Below are positions 7,714 through 16,589 of a stretch of 64,000 bases of DNA, piece by piece; positions within the stretch are counted from its first letter, which is position 1, and the number at the start of each line of letters is the position of its first letter. Made by a program: the position numbers and the translations under genes. Below the pieces are notes generated by a model. The model was not told the DNA's origin. It did not search any database and worked only from the letters and a program-made list of their open reading frames with translations. The DNA is from UBA7672 sp963718145 (GTDB lineage Bacteria; Pseudomonadota; Alphaproteobacteria; Caulobacterales; Hyphomonadaceae): NCBI GenBank assembly GCA_963718145.1, contig CAVQYJ010000001.1, positions 62,001 to 126,000 on the forward strand, in the 5' to 3' direction.

Positions 7714-8237
7714 CCTCTCCGGAACGGCACGCTCAAGAGGCGCCAGAACAGCCAGAGCGGAACGAAGACGATGACGCCGGTGAGCAGCGGCTGAAGGCCG
7801 TACTGGACGGCCCACCCCAGCAAGGTCAGCACGCCGGCGCCGAAGCCGGCCAGCGCGGACTGGAAGCTGAAGCCGGGCTCGAACGGGTTGACGTGGCCGG
7901 CCTGGAAGACGGCGCCGACGAGGATGCAGATCACCACAAGCTGGAAATAGCCCGAGAAGCCGATGCCGAAGAGCTTGCTCTGCAGCGTACGCGGGGCGTG
8001 TGGGTCGTCTTCCTCGTGATATCCGTGCTCGATGACGTCCGGGTCGTTGAGATGGCGGTCCTGGGGGCGGGCGAGGGCTTGGGAGTCGCGCCGGGAAGGG
8101 TCGTGGTCATCCGAGGTGGGCGAAGACGGGCGTTGCCGGCCCTGCTTGAGCTCTTGCAGCTCACGCTCGACCTGGCCGTCATCGATCACGATGTCCGGTT
8201 CCTCGCGCGGGGGCTCGGATCGCTTCAGGAATTTCAT
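7710..8237 (-). CDS. Hypothetical membrane protein
   Basis: The start is placed at the MKFLKRSEPP methionine (complement 8235-8237); the longer frame overlaps the next gene and looks spurious upstream. The 175-aa product has a charged, Asp/Arg-rich N-terminal half (about 1-95) and then two or three hydrophobic segments (about 100-122, 128-148 and 150-170), so it is a soluble head with a membrane tail. Its stop codon overlaps that of the PII-fusion gene on the other strand. It follows the MscS gene by 10 bp on the same strand and is likely co-transcribed with it. No domain is recognised with confidence. Confidence 0.65.
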   Translation of the reverse strand: MKFLKRSEPPREEPDIVIDDGQVERELQELKQGRQRPSSPTSDDHDPSRRDSQALARPQDRHLNDPDVIEHGYHEEDDPHAPRTLQSKLFGIGFSGYFQLVVICILVGAVFQAGHVNPFEPGFSFQSALAGFGAGVLTLLGWAVQYGLQPLLTGVIVFVPLWLFWRLLSVPFRRG

Positions 8238-8247
8238 GGACGCCCCG

Positions 8248-9435
8248 TCAAGTCCCGCCTGTTGGCCCGCCGTTTCCAGACCCAGTCTCGCCAGAGGGTA
8301 TCGCCGCAGGGCCGCCCTTGGCGATGGCGACCTGATGCGGATAAGGAATTGTGATCCCGGCTTTGTCAAACGCCTGTTTCACCTGCTTCAGCGTGTCGCC
8401 GCGCAGGTCGACATAATCGCCATTGGAGCACCAGGCCCGCGCCCGCAGGTCCACGCTGGAGGCGCTGAGGGACTCGACCTTGATCCACGGCGGCGGCTCG
8501 TCGCGGACGCGGGGGTCATTCGTGAATACATCGCGGATGACCTGCATCGCCCCATCGATGTCGTCGTCGTAGGAAATCGAGAACAGCAGGTCGAGGCGGC
8601 GCAGGCTGCGGGCGGAGACGTTGACGATGGTGTCGCCCCACGCCTTGTCGTTGGTGATCGTGACTTCCTTGTTGTCGATGGTGTTGAGCACGGTGGTGAA
8701 GGGCGTGATGTCGGCGACCGTGCCGTCCTGTCCCGCGATGCGCACCGCGTCGCCGATCCGGTATGGGCGGAAGACGGCGATGATGACGCCGGCGGCCACG
8801 GCCTTGAGGGTGTCCTGCAGCGCCAGGGCGATGGCGAGCCCGGCAGCGCCGACGACGGCGAGAAGCGAGGTGGTGTCGAAGCCGAAGGTCTGCAGCGCGG
8901 CGATCAGGCCGATGGCGAAGGCGCCGAAGCGGATGAAGCCGGAGAGGAAGTGGAACAGCGTCTTGCCGGATGAGGCGTGACGGCCGACCCGCTCGCCGAA
9001 CTTGCGCACGCGCCCGCCCATCCACGAGCCGAGGAACCAGACCGCGACGAGGATGGCGAGGCCCTGCAGCGCCTTGATGGCCAGGGTTTGCGCCTCGCCG
9101 AGGCTGTAGCCGAAGAGGAGGTTGGCTGCGATGGCGAGGGCGACGAGAATGAAGGCCAGGCGGACCAGCGCGACCAGGATATCGATCATCACATGGTCGG
9201 CGGTCTGGGCCTCGCCCTCGGTCTTGCGCCTGGCGAGGCCGGAAAGCTTGCGCGCGGAAAAGCGCAGAATGCGCGAGACAATGACGCCCAGCAGGTAGCC
9301 GGTCAGGATGGCGACGCCGGACCACATCCATTTCTGCGCCGCGCCTTCGAAATTGAAGGCCCAGCTCCGGAAATCGTAGAGTTGCTGCTGCAGGTCCATG
9401 AATCGCGCGCTGTTGCTGTCGAGGATGCCTAGCAA
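8248..9435 (-). CDS. MscS-family mechanosensitive ion channel
   Basis: The 395-aa product has several N-terminal transmembrane helices, then the MscS pore and beta-domain signature: LLAVVGAAGLAIALALQDTLKAVAAGVIIAVFRPYRIGDAVRIAG followed by DGTVADITPFTTVLNTIDNKEVTITND. The Ala/Gly-rich pore helix and the FRPYRIGD motif are diagnostic. The C-terminal alpha/beta region (LDLLFSISYDDDID...) fits the cytoplasmic vestibule, and the last ~20 residues are Gly/Ser-rich. Its expected role is release of solutes under hypo-osmotic stress. It precedes the small membrane protein gene. Confidence 0.92.
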   Translation of the reverse strand: MLGILDSNSARFMDLQQQLYDFRSWAFNFEGAAQKWMWSGVAILTGYLLGVIVSRILRFSARKLSGLARRKTEGEAQTADHVMIDILVALVRLAFILVALAIAANLLFGYSLGEAQTLAIKALQGLAILVAVWFLGSWMGGRVRKFGERVGRHASSGKTLFHFLSGFIRFGAFAIGLIAALQTFGFDTTSLLAVVGAAGLAIALALQDTLKAVAAGVIIAVFRPYRIGDAVRIAGQDGTVADITPFTTVLNTIDNKEVTITNDKAWGDTIVNVSARSLRRLDLLFSISYDDDIDGAMQVIRDVFTNDPRVRDEPPPWIKVESLSASSVDLRARAWCSNGDYVDLRGDTLKQVKQAFDKAGITIPYPHQVAIAKGGPAAIPSGETGSGNGGPTGGT

Positions 9436-9510
9436 GGCGCGGGTGAAAACCCAAATGGCAGGATGATCGGACCGAAGATCGCCTGACCCAGCGCCAATCC
9501 GTGCGTCGGC

Positions 9511-9756
9511 CTATTCGTCCTGAGCGCGCGCCCGGTCGTCGGCGTCGACCCGGGATGAACGAAGCGACAGAGGCGCGGGCGAGCGGTCGGGATACGAGAC
9601 GGTGGACAGGAGATGTGCGGGCGCCGGCGCGCGTTGCGCGAATCTTGCCGGCGCAGGCGCCTTGGGATCGGGAATGATCTGCTGGGCGACAATGGGGGTC
9701 GCGAGAACCAGCGCGAAGGCCAAAGCCGTCATGGAACCCCAGGAGAACAAACGCAT
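9511..9756 (-). CDS. Small secreted hypothetical protein
   Basis: The ATG at 9754-9756 (complement) starts an 81-aa product with a good signal peptide: MRLFSWGSMTALAFALVLAT then PIVAQQ, with cleavage expected after the VAQ region. A GAGG stretch lies about 7 nt upstream. The mature part is short, Pro/Ala/Arg-rich and without a recognised domain. It lies between the mechanosensitive channel and the DNA ligase genes, all on the minus strand. Confidence 0.5.
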   Translation of the reverse strand: MRLFSWGSMTALAFALVLATPIVAQQIIPDPKAPAPARFAQRAPAPAHLLSTVSYPDRSPAPLSLRSSRVDADDRARAQDE

Positions 9757-9833
9757 GTACGGCCTCGGCTTGAGATCGCCCGAGGAATCACAGTGGGCGC
9801 CGGGCGTCAATTCCTAAGTGGCAGTGCGCATGC

Positions 9834-11456
9834 TCAGCCTGTGAGCATCGACTCCAGCGTTTCCATGCGGTCGGCGTCGCGGGACGGCTTGTCCCAGCGG
9901 ATTCGGTGGATGCGGGGGAAGCGCATGGCGACGCCGGACTTGTGGCGGGGGCTGCGCTGCAGGCCTTCGAAGGCGACTTCGAGGACGAGGCCTTCCTCCT
10001 TGTTGGCGGTCACGGACCGGACGGGACCGAAACGGTCAAGGGTGTGGTCGCGGACGTATTTGTCGAGCTGGACGAGTTCCTCGTCGGTGAAGCCGAAATA
10101 GGCCTTGCCCACCGGCGCCAGTTCGTCGCCTTCCGCCGTGGCGCGCCAGACGCCGAAGGTGAAATCGGAATAGAAGCTGGAGCGCTTGCCGTGGCCGCGC
10201 TGGGCGTACATCAGCACGGCATCGATCAGGTGCGGGTCGCGCTTCCACTTGTACCAGAGGCCGGCAGGGCGGCCGGCGAGATAGGGCGCATCCCACCGCT
10301 TCAGCATCAGGCCTTCGATCTCGCGCGTCGGCGGATGGCGGCGGAGGTCTTCGAGCGTCGCCGCGTCCGCGAAAGGCACGAGGGGGGAGAGGTCGATGTC
10401 GTCGCTGTCGAGCGTGACGACGAAACGTTCGAGGCGCTTGCGGCGGTCGGCGAAAGGGAGCGGGCGCAGGTCCTCGCCGTTGTCGACCAGGAGATCGTAG
10501 GCGCGCAGCATGGCGGGACGGTCCGCGACCTGTTTGGCGCTCACCGTTTTCCGGTTGAGGCGTTGCTGCAGCTCGTTGAACGGGGCGACGCCGCCGTCGG
10601 GATCGCGGACGAGGAGTTCGCCGTCGATTGCGGCGGTGAACTTGGCCGCCTCGACGAGATCGGGGAAGGCCTTCGAGATGTCGTCGCCATTGCGGGTGTA
10701 GAGACGCGCGACGCCCTGGTCGGCGACAAGCTGGACGCGCACGCCATCCCATTTCCATTCAGCGGCGAACTGGCCGGGTGTGATCCGTTCCGGGTCGAGC
10801 GCGTCGGGGTCGGAGCGTTCGGACTTGGACAGGAGCGGGTGCGCCAGCATGGGCGGGCGAAAGGGGGCGAGGGCGCTGGAGACAGGCTTTGGCGCGCGGC
10901 CTTCGAGCCAGGCGAAGAGGTCGAGATAAGGCGGCGCCATGCCATGCCAGAGTTCCTCGATCCCGGCGACGTCGACCTTTCCAAAGTCTGCGGCAGCCTG
11001 GCGGGCAAGGCGCGCCGAGACGCCGACACGCATGCCGCCGGTTACGAGCTTGAGCAGCGCCCAGCGGCCGGTGGCGTCGAGCGCATCGAGCCAGCCTTCG
11101 ACCAGCTTGAGGCCCTGCGCCCGGGTGGAGTCGAGCAGCGTCTCGACGACTTCGTTGAGGTCGGGCGAGCGGTTGGCGCCGGGCCGGGCGGGCCAGATCA
11201 GTGAGATCGTCTCGGCGAGGTCGCCGACATAGTCGTAAGAGAGGCCGAAGAGGACGGGATCGACGCGGCCCGCCACCAGCTCGCGCAGGGCGGCGGGTTT
11301 CACGGACGGAATATCGAGGTCGCCGGTGATGGCGGCAAGCGCCCAGCCGCGCGAAGGGTCGGGCGTGTGGCGCAGGTAGTCGCAGATCAGCGCGAGCTTG
11401 GCGTTGCGCGAGGGCGTGAGCACCAGCCGTTCCAGAAGCGCCGCGAAAGCCTGCAT
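9834..11456 (-). CDS. ATP-dependent DNA ligase (ligase-associated DNA repair type)
   Basis: The 540-aa product carries the nucleotidyltransferase motifs of ATP-dependent DNA ligases. Motif I is WKWDGVR with the AMP-accepting Lys, followed by RLYTRNGDDIS, AIDGELLV (motif III), IEGLMLKRWDAPY (motif IV) and WYKWKRDP (motif V). An N-terminal DNA-binding domain precedes them and an OB-fold follows (HGKRSSFYSDFTFG...). Length fits the bacterial ligase that is normally encoded beside an MBL-fold exonuclease, a DEXH helicase and PdeM. Here those three partners occur in the same window at 17.2, 30.4 and 33.3 kb but not adjacent. Role: nick sealing in a DNA damage response. Confidence 0.93.
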   Translation of the reverse strand: MQAFAALLERLVLTPSRNAKLALICDYLRHTPDPSRGWALAAITGDLDIPSVKPAALRELVAGRVDPVLFGLSYDYVGDLAETISLIWPARPGANRSPDLNEVVETLLDSTRAQGLKLVEGWLDALDATGRWALLKLVTGGMRVGVSARLARQAAADFGKVDVAGIEELWHGMAPPYLDLFAWLEGRAPKPVSSALAPFRPPMLAHPLLSKSERSDPDALDPERITPGQFAAEWKWDGVRVQLVADQGVARLYTRNGDDISKAFPDLVEAAKFTAAIDGELLVRDPDGGVAPFNELQQRLNRKTVSAKQVADRPAMLRAYDLLVDNGEDLRPLPFADRRKRLERFVVTLDSDDIDLSPLVPFADAATLEDLRRHPPTREIEGLMLKRWDAPYLAGRPAGLWYKWKRDPHLIDAVLMYAQRGHGKRSSFYSDFTFGVWRATAEGDELAPVGKAYFGFTDEELVQLDKYVRDHTLDRFGPVRSVTANKEEGLVLEVAFEGLQRSPRHKSGVAMRFPRIHRIRWDKPSRDADRMETLESMLTG

Positions 11457-11515
11457 GGGGGAAATATAGGGCGCGCAAGATGGAAAGATTAGCGTGGAGT
11501 TTTACCGAGGCGCCA

Positions 11516-12034
11516 TCAACTGGCTTCCGTGGGCAGATCGGCTTCATAGCAGAAGCGCCCATGCGTGGAACGTGGGATGTTCAGTTCTGCGAAACCAAAG
11601 GGTCCGTCGGCGTAGATCACGTCCGGATAGCCGGGGTCATTGCTCATTGGCGGATCGAGGTCGGCGCGCAGAAAGGTGTTGCAGACGCGAATGCGTGCGG
11701 GGGAGAGGCGTTCGTACTCCAAATGGCCTCGCAGCGCGCCGTTGTCGGCGTCCTCCCTCAGATAGCAAGGCGTCCCGCGCAGGTTCGCCCTGTTCTGCTT
11801 TAGCAGTTCGCGGGCTTCTGCCAGAGTGGTCGGGGCGCTGCCCGAGACCTGAAAGGCACAGTTAGCGACTATGATCGCTCCGGCGACGGTGGCGAGTCGC
11901 CAATGATCAATCCTTTCCGCCCGGCCATTGCCCCAGACGCCGCGGATGTTCAGGGTGATGAAGATAGCGGCAACGATCAACACCGCGGCGCCGCCGATCA
12001 GAAACTTTCCGCGAAGGTTCGAGCGTACAGCCAT
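11516..12034 (-). CDS. Hypothetical membrane-anchored protein
   Basis: The 172-aa product has two N-terminal hydrophobic segments (about 11-28 and 45-62) and an extracytoplasmic-looking C-terminal part with several Cys. Its C-terminal half resembles the upstream gene product: a RIRVC..F.RA.......D pattern followed by FAEL...R...G.FCYE..LP matches HIRLC.NFHRAY and FVEFARARPAGKHCYEIELLP. The start codon lies 1 nt beyond the stop of the upstream gene, so the two are translationally coupled. No family name is known to me. Confidence 0.65.
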   Translation of the reverse strand: MAVRSNLRGKFLIGGAAVLIVAAIFITLNIRGVWGNGRAERIDHWRLATVAGAIIVANCAFQVSGSAPTTLAEARELLKQNRANLRGTPCYLREDADNGALRGHLEYERLSPARIRVCNTFLRADLDPPMSNDPGYPDVIYADGPFGFAELNIPRSTHGRFCYEADLPTEAS

Positions 12035-12035
12035 G

Positions 12036-12602
12036 TCAGGGCGGCGTTGTTACTGCGCCGTTTAAGGAAGGTGCGGGCTTTATGGGCGGCAACAACTCGA
12101 TCTCGTAGCAGTGTTTACCGGCAGGCCGGGCGCGCGCGAACTCGACGAAATCATCGCTCATAAACCCGTAGTTGTTGAGCCTTGGCCTTTTCGGGTCATA
12201 CGCGCGATGGAAATTTCCGCATAGGCGGATGTGCGTCTCATCTATTGCGGCATAATCGATGTCGCCGGGCTTGGCGGGATCACCGTCTCCACCGACTTCG
12301 TCGGGCTGGACGTCAGGACTGACATGACTGCAGGCGGAGGCCTGATGTCCGGTGCCGCGTCGTGTGCGGTCGGCCACGGCCTTCATTTCGGCCATGCTGG
12401 CGTAGGTCTTGCCTGTTGCTTCGAATGCGCATTGGGATTCCGAGGCAAGTTCGTTGAGCTTTTCCATTGCTGCTTTGTCGAGGCGAGCGTCACGCGCATC
12501 GCCCGGACCTCCGACGACAAGGAAGCCAGCGATCACCGCGCCGACAACGACGACCCCGCCAAAGATCGCGAGGGCCGGCCCAAGGTTACGCCTGCTGGTC
12601 AT
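12036..12602 (-). CDS. Hypothetical membrane-anchored protein, paralogue of downstream gene
   Basis: The start MTSRRNLGPALAIFGG (complement 12600-12602) gives a 188-aa product with one N-terminal transmembrane anchor (about 8-31) and a soluble domain containing conserved Cys residues (SQCAFEATGK, ASACSHV, IRLCGNF, KHCYEIEL). It overlaps the upstream DUF5671-type gene by 17 bp and ends 1 nt before the next gene, so all three form an operon. The C-terminal motif is shared with the downstream product. A longer upstream frame lies wholly inside the preceding gene and is rejected. Confidence 0.65.
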   Translation of the reverse strand: MTSRRNLGPALAIFGGVVVVGAVIAGFLVVGGPGDARDARLDKAAMEKLNELASESQCAFEATGKTYASMAEMKAVADRTRRGTGHQASACSHVSPDVQPDEVGGDGDPAKPGDIDYAAIDETHIRLCGNFHRAYDPKRPRLNNYGFMSDDFVEFARARPAGKHCYEIELLPPIKPAPSLNGAVTTPP

Positions 12603-13239
12603 GCTCGTCGCCTTTTTCGGCGTCGCGGATGAAATAGAGGAAGACGCCCCCGGCAAGGACGGCGATAACGAGCAGCTTGAGGACAAGCCGGGCCGAGAGT
12701 TCGCCAGAGAGGAAGCTATAGACCAGTGCGATGGCATCGCCGATCAGGGTGCATGAAGCGATGATCAGCGTGACATAGGTAAGCCATTTGCGCACGGCGC
12801 TGCGTTGCATCGCGGGATTGCTGCGCCGCTGCTTGCGGACATGCAGCGCCAGCCAGGCGAAGATCGGCGTGCCAACAACCAACCCTGCAATCGCCGAACG
12901 TATCTGGTTCTCGCGCGACATGAAGACATAGTCGTTCGCCCCGTCCAGTTCGTCCGCAATCGCGATGTCGATCAAGGCGAAAAGCAGCGCACCCAGGTTC
13001 CACGCGACGACGCCGAGCAGAATAAAGAGGACGAGATAGAGAAACGCCTCGCGAGCCGAAATATAGGGGCGAGGCTTTGGCACCGCCATGCCAAGGTCCG
13101 TCACTGCATAGGCGTCAAGCGCCGCATCGACCTCCTTTGGCGTCCACCCCGCGGCAACCAGCGCGATCGAGATGTGATCACGCGGCTGGCCGCGGTTGAG
13201 TGCTTCGCGGATGAAGAGGTCGATACTGGCGGACGCCAT
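12586..13239 (-). CDS. DUF5671-like membrane protein
   Basis: The 217-aa product starts with a soluble segment (SIDLFIREALNRG...VDAALDAYAV, a UBA-like helical pattern). It then has about four hydrophobic segments: SAREAFLYLVLFILLGVVAW, IRSAIAGLVVGTPIFAWLAL, LTYVTLIIASCTLIGDAIAL and a last one near the C-terminus. The SAREAFLYL start of the first helix pair fits the DUF5671 family. It is the first gene of a three-gene operon with two paralogous anchored proteins. Function unknown. Confidence 0.7.
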   Translation of the reverse strand: MASASIDLFIREALNRGQPRDHISIALVAAGWTPKEVDAALDAYAVTDLGMAVPKPRPYISAREAFLYLVLFILLGVVAWNLGALLFALIDIAIADELDGANDYVFMSRENQIRSAIAGLVVGTPIFAWLALHVRKQRRSNPAMQRSAVRKWLTYVTLIIASCTLIGDAIALVYSFLSGELSARLVLKLLVIAVLAGGVFLYFIRDAEKGDEHDQQA

Positions 13240-13273
13240 GTGCTTTCAGCCTGGTATGCCCCGATCTCCCTGC

Positions 13274-14890
13274 CTACGCCGTCAGCGCGCGCTGCTCTGC
13301 GCGGATGTCGACTTCGACGCCGGGCGCTGTGCGGAACACCATCATGCTGCGCTGGCTGGCGGTGTAGGCCGGCCAGGCGGGCACTTTGGCGTTGCTCGGG
13401 TCGCCATTTTTCGCGAAGGCGAGCCAGCTTTCCGACATCTGGTCGGCGATGGCCTGGGCGTCGGCGCCCGTTCCGGACATGCTCTCCGACTTGGCGACGT
13501 TGTCGAACACCATGCCGATGTCGAGCGCGTGGGGCACGTAGCGCTTGCCGCCCATGACGGGCGTGACCCAGTCGAGATGGTAGAAGAACACCGGCGCGCC
13601 GCCTTGAGTCGCCTTGCGGTCGGCGATGGTGACGCTGCCGCGGAAGAAGCGGTTGTCGGCGCCGGCCTGGAAGTAGAGTTCGGGCGCTTCGATGTTGGGC
13701 TGGGCCTTCTTGTAGGACGCGATGATCTTCTTCGGGTCCTTGGTGGGGAAGGCCTTCTTGAGTTCGGCCGGGAGCGTATCCCAGGTGAGGTCGAACAGCG
13801 CCGGGTTCGTGCCGCCTTCGAGCGATGTGCCCTCGGTGCGGTTGGAGCCGATGAGCAGGGGCACATCGGCGGACTGCGCGGGGCCATCCGGATCGAAGGG
13901 ATGGCGGGTGATGGAGCGGCCGTCGAGCACGGGGCCAGCGCCGGCGGCGGTGACGCCTTCGGCGGCGGCCTGGAGTTCGGCGACGGTCTTGGATGCGATC
14001 TGGCCGATGGTTTCCTTCGTGAGGCCGAGCTTCTTGACGACTTCATCCGCCGCCTTGCCCGAGGCGGCGAGTTCGGCGTGGCGGATGCGCGGGCCGGACT
14101 GGACCACGGCGCGGTGGAACAGGCCCTTGGCCTTGTCCATCGCCATCAGCGTGCAGACCTTTGAGCCGCCGCCGCTTTCGCCGAAGATGAGGACCTTGCC
14201 CGGATCGCCGCCGAACTTCTCGATGTTGTCGCGCACCCATTCGAGGGAGTGGATCATGTCGAGCGCGCCGACCGCGCCGGAATCCTCGAACGGCGCGCCA
14301 TAGCCAGCGAGGTTGAGATAGCCGAACAGGTTGAGGCGGTGATTGGTGGTGACCACGACGACATCGCCGCGCTTGGCGAGGCGGACGCCGTCATAGGCGT
14401 AGCTCGAGCCCGAGCCGGTGGTGAAGCCGCCGCCATGGAACCAGACGAGGACGGGGCGTTTCTTGCCGTCGGCGGCCGGGGTCCACACATTGAGGAAGAG
14501 GCAGTCTTCCGTGGCGGGCAGGGGCGGGTTGGGACGCCACGAGGCGAAGAGGCCGCCGCCGTTTCCGGATGCCGGCTGGGGCGAGGAATTGGCGTAGGCG
14601 AGCGCATCTTTCGTGTCGGTCCACGGTTCGGGCGCCCTGGGCGGCTGGAAGCGGGTGGTGGAGGTGTCGGCGCCGTAGCGCACGCCTTTGAAGACGGTGA
14701 CGCCGTCCTCCATGAAGCCTTTGACCTTGCCGTAGCGGGTCTCGACGATGGGATCAGTCGAGGCTGTTGCGGCCGGCTCTGCGGGGGCGGGGCTGCACGC
14801 GGCGAGGACGCCGCCTGCGCCTGCAAACGCCATCATGGCGACGCCCGCCTTCAGGACAGCGCGGCGGCTGCCCGTCTTGATCGATTCCAT
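13274..14890 (-). CDS. Type-B carboxylesterase/lipase, Tat-exported lipoprotein
   Basis: The start at MESIKTGSRRAVLK is favoured by a GGGAGAG ribosome binding site 4-5 nt upstream; an ATG 18 bp earlier lacks this. The N-terminus has a twin-arginine motif (SRRAVLK) and a lipobox-like LAAC. The 538-aa product shows the type-B carboxylesterase fold: oxyanion region WFHGGGF, nucleophile elbow GESGGG, the Asn/Arg-Thr-Glu-Gly (SNRTEG) acid region and a late catalytic His in YVPHALDIGMVF. Length is typical of the family. Expected role: hydrolysis of ester substrates in the periplasm; the natural substrate is unknown. Confidence 0.9.
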   Translation of the reverse strand: MESIKTGSRRAVLKAGVAMMAFAGAGGVLAACSPAPAEPAATASTDPIVETRYGKVKGFMEDGVTVFKGVRYGADTSTTRFQPPRAPEPWTDTKDALAYANSSPQPASGNGGGLFASWRPNPPLPATEDCLFLNVWTPAADGKKRPVLVWFHGGGFTTGSGSSYAYDGVRLAKRGDVVVVTTNHRLNLFGYLNLAGYGAPFEDSGAVGALDMIHSLEWVRDNIEKFGGDPGKVLIFGESGGGSKVCTLMAMDKAKGLFHRAVVQSGPRIRHAELAASGKAADEVVKKLGLTKETIGQIASKTVAELQAAAEGVTAAGAGPVLDGRSITRHPFDPDGPAQSADVPLLIGSNRTEGTSLEGGTNPALFDLTWDTLPAELKKAFPTKDPKKIIASYKKAQPNIEAPELYFQAGADNRFFRGSVTIADRKATQGGAPVFFYHLDWVTPVMGGKRYVPHALDIGMVFDNVAKSESMSGTGADAQAIADQMSESWLAFAKNGDPSNAKVPAWPAYTASQRSMMVFRTAPGVEVDIRAEQRALTA

Positions 14891-15148
14891 GTGTCTCTCC
14901 CTGCGCATCCGCTTCTGGCGTGGATGTCATTGCAGAAACTAGGGCCTCGCGCATGGTCTCGTCCAGCAACACGTCGATGAAGTTCCAGAGAGATGGCGGC
15001 TGACGGGACGTCTCCCGGACGAGAGGAGCTGCATGACACCGTCAGGATCGATGGCGCCGCCCGAGGGCTTCGAGCCGCAGATCGCCGCTGACCGAGCCGC
15101 GGGAGCCGATCTTCTCCCGGCGAATGCTCGCGCGCGCCGATGCGCGGT

Positions 15149-15892
15149 TCAGGGTGCTTTAGCGGTTGCGGCAGGCGGGCTTCCGGCCGGCGCGTCCTGA
15201 CGCAGGATCATGATCTTCTGCCAGATCTTGCGGGAGAGGTTGCCGGTAAGGTCCTCGATCTCGCTGACCGTTTCGATGATCACCGGATCGCGCACCCCCT
15301 GCATGTAAAGCGCGGCGAGCTTGCCGGTGAGGGCGAGCATTTCGGTGCAGTAGTCGAGATAGCGCACCAGTTCGAACTCGCTCATCCGGCTGTGTTCGGA
15401 CGAAGCCGTCTCGGCGTAGGCGGCCGTCAGGGTGGTCGGATCCTTGGTGAGCTGGTGCATGTCGACGACGTGCGCGATGGAGCGGAGTTCGTGCAGGTCG
15501 GCGAGCACCTGGTCGCGGCGCATGTTGCTTTCGAGGTTGAGCAGGAACCAGATCGCGGCGCCGGCCAGCGCCACGACATTGAGGATGGCGTCGAGGCCCT
15601 GGAGGACGTTGGAGGCTTCGGTGTCGACCGAGATGGTCGAGACAGTCTGCAGGCTCAAGGCCGACCAGATGAGGGCGCCCACGCCCAGCGCGATGGTGGC
15701 CGCGACCGCAGTGCGCACCCAGAGGTTGGGCCTAGTTTGCCAGCTCAGGCGCTCGCGGTCTTCCCGGGCGATGCACAACAGTTCGGCGCACAGCTTGCCC
15801 AGTCCGCGACCGGGAAAGCGTTCCTCGATCCGCTTCTGCAGCTTCTCGATGGTTTGTTCGATCTTGGCGGCGTCGAGTGTGCGATAGGGCAT
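15149..15892 (-). CDS. Hypothetical membrane protein with two TM segments
   Basis: MPYRTLDAAKIEQTIEKL is taken as the start (complement 15890-15892); the longer frame upstream overlaps the divergent gene. The 247-aa product has a helical N-terminus, two transmembrane segments (about 63-85 and 104-125) and a long soluble C-terminal helix-rich part (NMRRDQVLADLHELRSIAHVVDMHQL...). It resembles cytoplasmic-tailed two-pass membrane proteins of unknown role. No domain name is assigned. It is divergent from the gene at 15993. Confidence 0.65.
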   Translation of the reverse strand: MPYRTLDAAKIEQTIEKLQKRIEERFPGRGLGKLCAELLCIAREDRERLSWQTRPNLWVRTAVAATIALGVGALIWSALSLQTVSTISVDTEASNVLQGLDAILNVVALAGAAIWFLLNLESNMRRDQVLADLHELRSIAHVVDMHQLTKDPTTLTAAYAETASSEHSRMSEFELVRYLDYCTEMLALTGKLAALYMQGVRDPVIIETVSEIEDLTGNLSRKIWQKIMILRQDAPAGSPPAATAKAP

Positions 15893-15992
15893 AACAACTG
15901 TGAGTAATGCCTCGCGCCGCTGGACCGGGGAAGGGGGACAATGGATGGTTCGCGCGTTCTGCTGTGTGTAGCGTTCGGCCGGAGCGAATAAA

Positions 15993-16481
15993 TTGGACAC
16001 GACCGAGACGATCGCGCCGGACAAGCTGACCTGGACACTGCCGGTCATCTGGTGCGCGGCGACGGCGGCGATCATCCTTACCGGCCTGGCTGTGCCGCTG
16101 CAGGGCGGGCCGGGCGAGGCGGGCTTCGGCTATGTGTTCGAGGTGGCCGGCTATGGCCACACACTGCGGCAAGGGCTGGCGGTCTACTCGGCTGCGGCTG
16201 CGGGCCTCGGCCTTGCCTTCATGTTCATCCCGAAGATGCATGGCTGGCGGATCAACCGCGCGCTGGCGTGGGCGACCTTCGTGCTGATGATGATCGGCGG
16301 GATGCTGATGCTGGTCGTGCCGCAGGCGCTTGTCGCGCTGGCGGAAGGGTCGGAGGCCGAAGCCCTGGCGCGCGCCTGGTCTGGCACGTGGCTGGATGCA
16401 GGATCGCGCATTTCGCTGTCGGCGATGATGGTGGGCGTTGCAACGCTGGGCGATGCGTGGATGCGCCGGCCGGGGCGTTAG
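15993..16481 (+). CDS. Four-TM membrane protein resembling the C-terminal part of heme-copper oxidase subunit I
   Basis: A TTG start with GGAG 8 nt upstream gives a 162-aa product with four hydrophobic segments. The stretch LGLAFMFIPKMHGWRINRALAWATFVLMMIGGMLMLVVPQAL resembles the helix XI-XII region of cytochrome oxidase subunit I, where YYW.PKM.G...N..L....F.L.FIG......PQ is common. Only a His in GYGHTL could correspond to a ligand, so it is not a complete oxidase subunit. It could be an accessory or vestigial heme-copper-type membrane protein. Residue-level similarity is seen; function is inference. Confidence 0.5.
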   Translation: MDTTETIAPDKLTWTLPVIWCAATAAIILTGLAVPLQGGPGEAGFGYVFEVAGYGHTLRQGLAVYSAAAAGLGLAFMFIPKMHGWRINRALAWATFVLMMIGGMLMLVVPQALVALAEGSEAEALARAWSGTWLDAGSRISLSAMMVGVATLGDAWMRRPGR

Positions 16482-16490
16482 GTCCCGCCT

Positions 16491-16588
16491 TCGTCCTCAT
16501 AGCCCGACAAGATGCAGCGGCCTTGCCTTGCGGCCTTCGAGTTCGGCCCAGCGGGCGAGGGCGTCGTCGCGGCCATGGGTGACCCAGA
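16491..16588. repeat. 97-bp duplication, copy A (fragment of exonuclease 3' end)
   Basis: 98 bp nearly identical to 17222-17318 (one extra G and one G/A difference). On the minus strand it encodes a relic of the exonuclease C-terminus (WVTHGRDDALARWAELEG). Together with copy B it brackets the methyltransferase-like gene. Confidence 0.9.
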
Positions 16589-16589
16589 C

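Noticed and set aside
15033..15199. Short plus-strand frame with a good GAGGAG leader (MTPSGSMAPPEGFEPQ start)
   Set aside because: It ends antisense inside the gene at 15149-15892 and after ~25 residues turns into Ala/Arg-rich sequence; at most a gene remnant.
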